Shown here: positions 63,686 through 64,000 of the stretch, piece by piece
Layout: each line of letters opens with the position of its first letter
How positions within the stretch are numbered: the first letter of the stretch is position 1
Assembly (NCBI GenBank): GCA_037388505.1
Contig: JARRKC010000024.1
Span: 17,963 to 81,962, forward strand
Source of the DNA: JARRKC01 sp037388505
GTDB taxonomy: Bacteria > Acidobacteriota > UBA6911 > RPQK01 > JAPXNP01
DNA: 64,000 bases
Direction of reading: 5' to 3'
Program-made: the position numbers and the translations under genes
The notes under the pieces: generated by a model
Told to the model about the DNA's origin: nothing
What the model saw: the letters and a program-made list of their open reading frames with translations, nothing else
Database searches by the model: none

Positions 63686-64000
63686 TGGATGTCCTCCTGT
63701 TGTGTTGCGGAAAGAGCCGAAGCCGTGAAACTCGAGGCAGGCCACCGGGGAAACTGCGACGGGCGAAGTCCGAAGTGCGAACGGCACCATACCGCTCAGG
63801 CGCATGAAATCGCGACGATTCTGAGTCCTCATTCAGTGTCCTCCGTGCTGTGAAGAGACAGGCTAAACTGTGAAGCATTAGACAGGTCAAGAAGAAAAGT
63901 GCGCACTGCGAAGGGGTCGCGAGTTCGGAGGGCGTGTTGCCCAAACCTGGGGAGCCGGAAAGCCCGTTCAGTGAGCGATACTCGATTGTCTTCGGGCCCT
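63686..64000. other. Right-edge region without a supported gene
   Basis: The last 315 bases contain only short open frames that look like shadows; none has a clear ribosome-binding site or recognisable sequence. The region may hold the promoter of the SRPBCC gene and the start of something outside the window. Confidence 0.5.

Overview
This 64 kb window is a high-GC chromosomal segment from a free-living bacterium. It is almost entirely coding and shows no phage, insertion sequence, CRISPR array or plasmid genes. The lineage cannot be proved from the sequence alone. The conserved tig-clpP-clpX-lon-engB-rho block, several Tat-exported Gfo/Idh and amidohydrolase-type enzymes, a radical SAM protein of a type I associate with Acidobacteriota, a GlgE-type glucan operon and a small type III polyketide synthase operon together suggest Acidobacteriota or a related heterotrophic phylum (inference, moderate confidence at best).

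Layout. Positions 1-9700 hold housekeeping metabolism: a LON-domain protein, a GntP permease, aconitase, dihydrolipoyl dehydrogenase, a thyA-folA pair, a KynB-like cyclase and a carboxylesterase-type hydrolase. Positions 9700-12130 are a cobalt/nickel ECF transporter (cbiMQO). From 12500 to 19650 come a Tat-exported Gfo/Idh protein, a radical SAM enzyme, the agmatine pair aguB-aguA, a lipoprotein GH29 fucosidase and a FabG-like SDR. From 19650 to 24680 lie a specialised NusG paralog, secA and guaB.

Positions 24800-32190 form one complete leftward trp operon, trpL-E-G-D-F-C-B-A, followed by chorismate mutase and a free-standing copy of the regulatory ferredoxin-like domain of DAHP synthase. 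A consensus-like promoter, a 13-residue leader peptide with three Trp codons, an antiterminator option and a perfect 12-bp terminator stem precede trpE, so this is a textbook-style attenuator. Positions 32240-40130 carry rho, engB, lon, clpX, clpP and tig, and then a solitary tRNA-Lys with a near-perfect sigma70 promoter.

Positions 40470-44390 form a leftward cluster: a putative secreted chalcone-isomerase-like protein, a methyltransferase, a flavoprotein and a chalcone-synthase-type type III PKS. Positions 44540-53430 contain an SDR, a phosphotriesterase-family lipoprotein, a second exported Gfo/Idh protein, small proteins, a two-subunit molybdenum hydroxylase, a DUF2911 secreted protein and a mannose-1-phosphate guanylyltransferase-like enzyme. 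Positions 53740-61086 hold glgE, a treS-maltokinase fusion and glgB, enough to convert trehalose to branched alpha-glucan. The window ends with an AGCS symporter, a MerR regulator and an SRPBCC protein.

Intergenic regions repeatedly contain short low-complexity tandem repeats (a GGAACTC/G heptamer and relatives) and a dispersed palindrome. The best leads for follow-up are the split DAHP-synthase regulatory module at the end of the trp operon, the trp attenuator itself, the type III PKS cluster with its chalcone-isomerase-like neighbour, and the intergenic repeat family.
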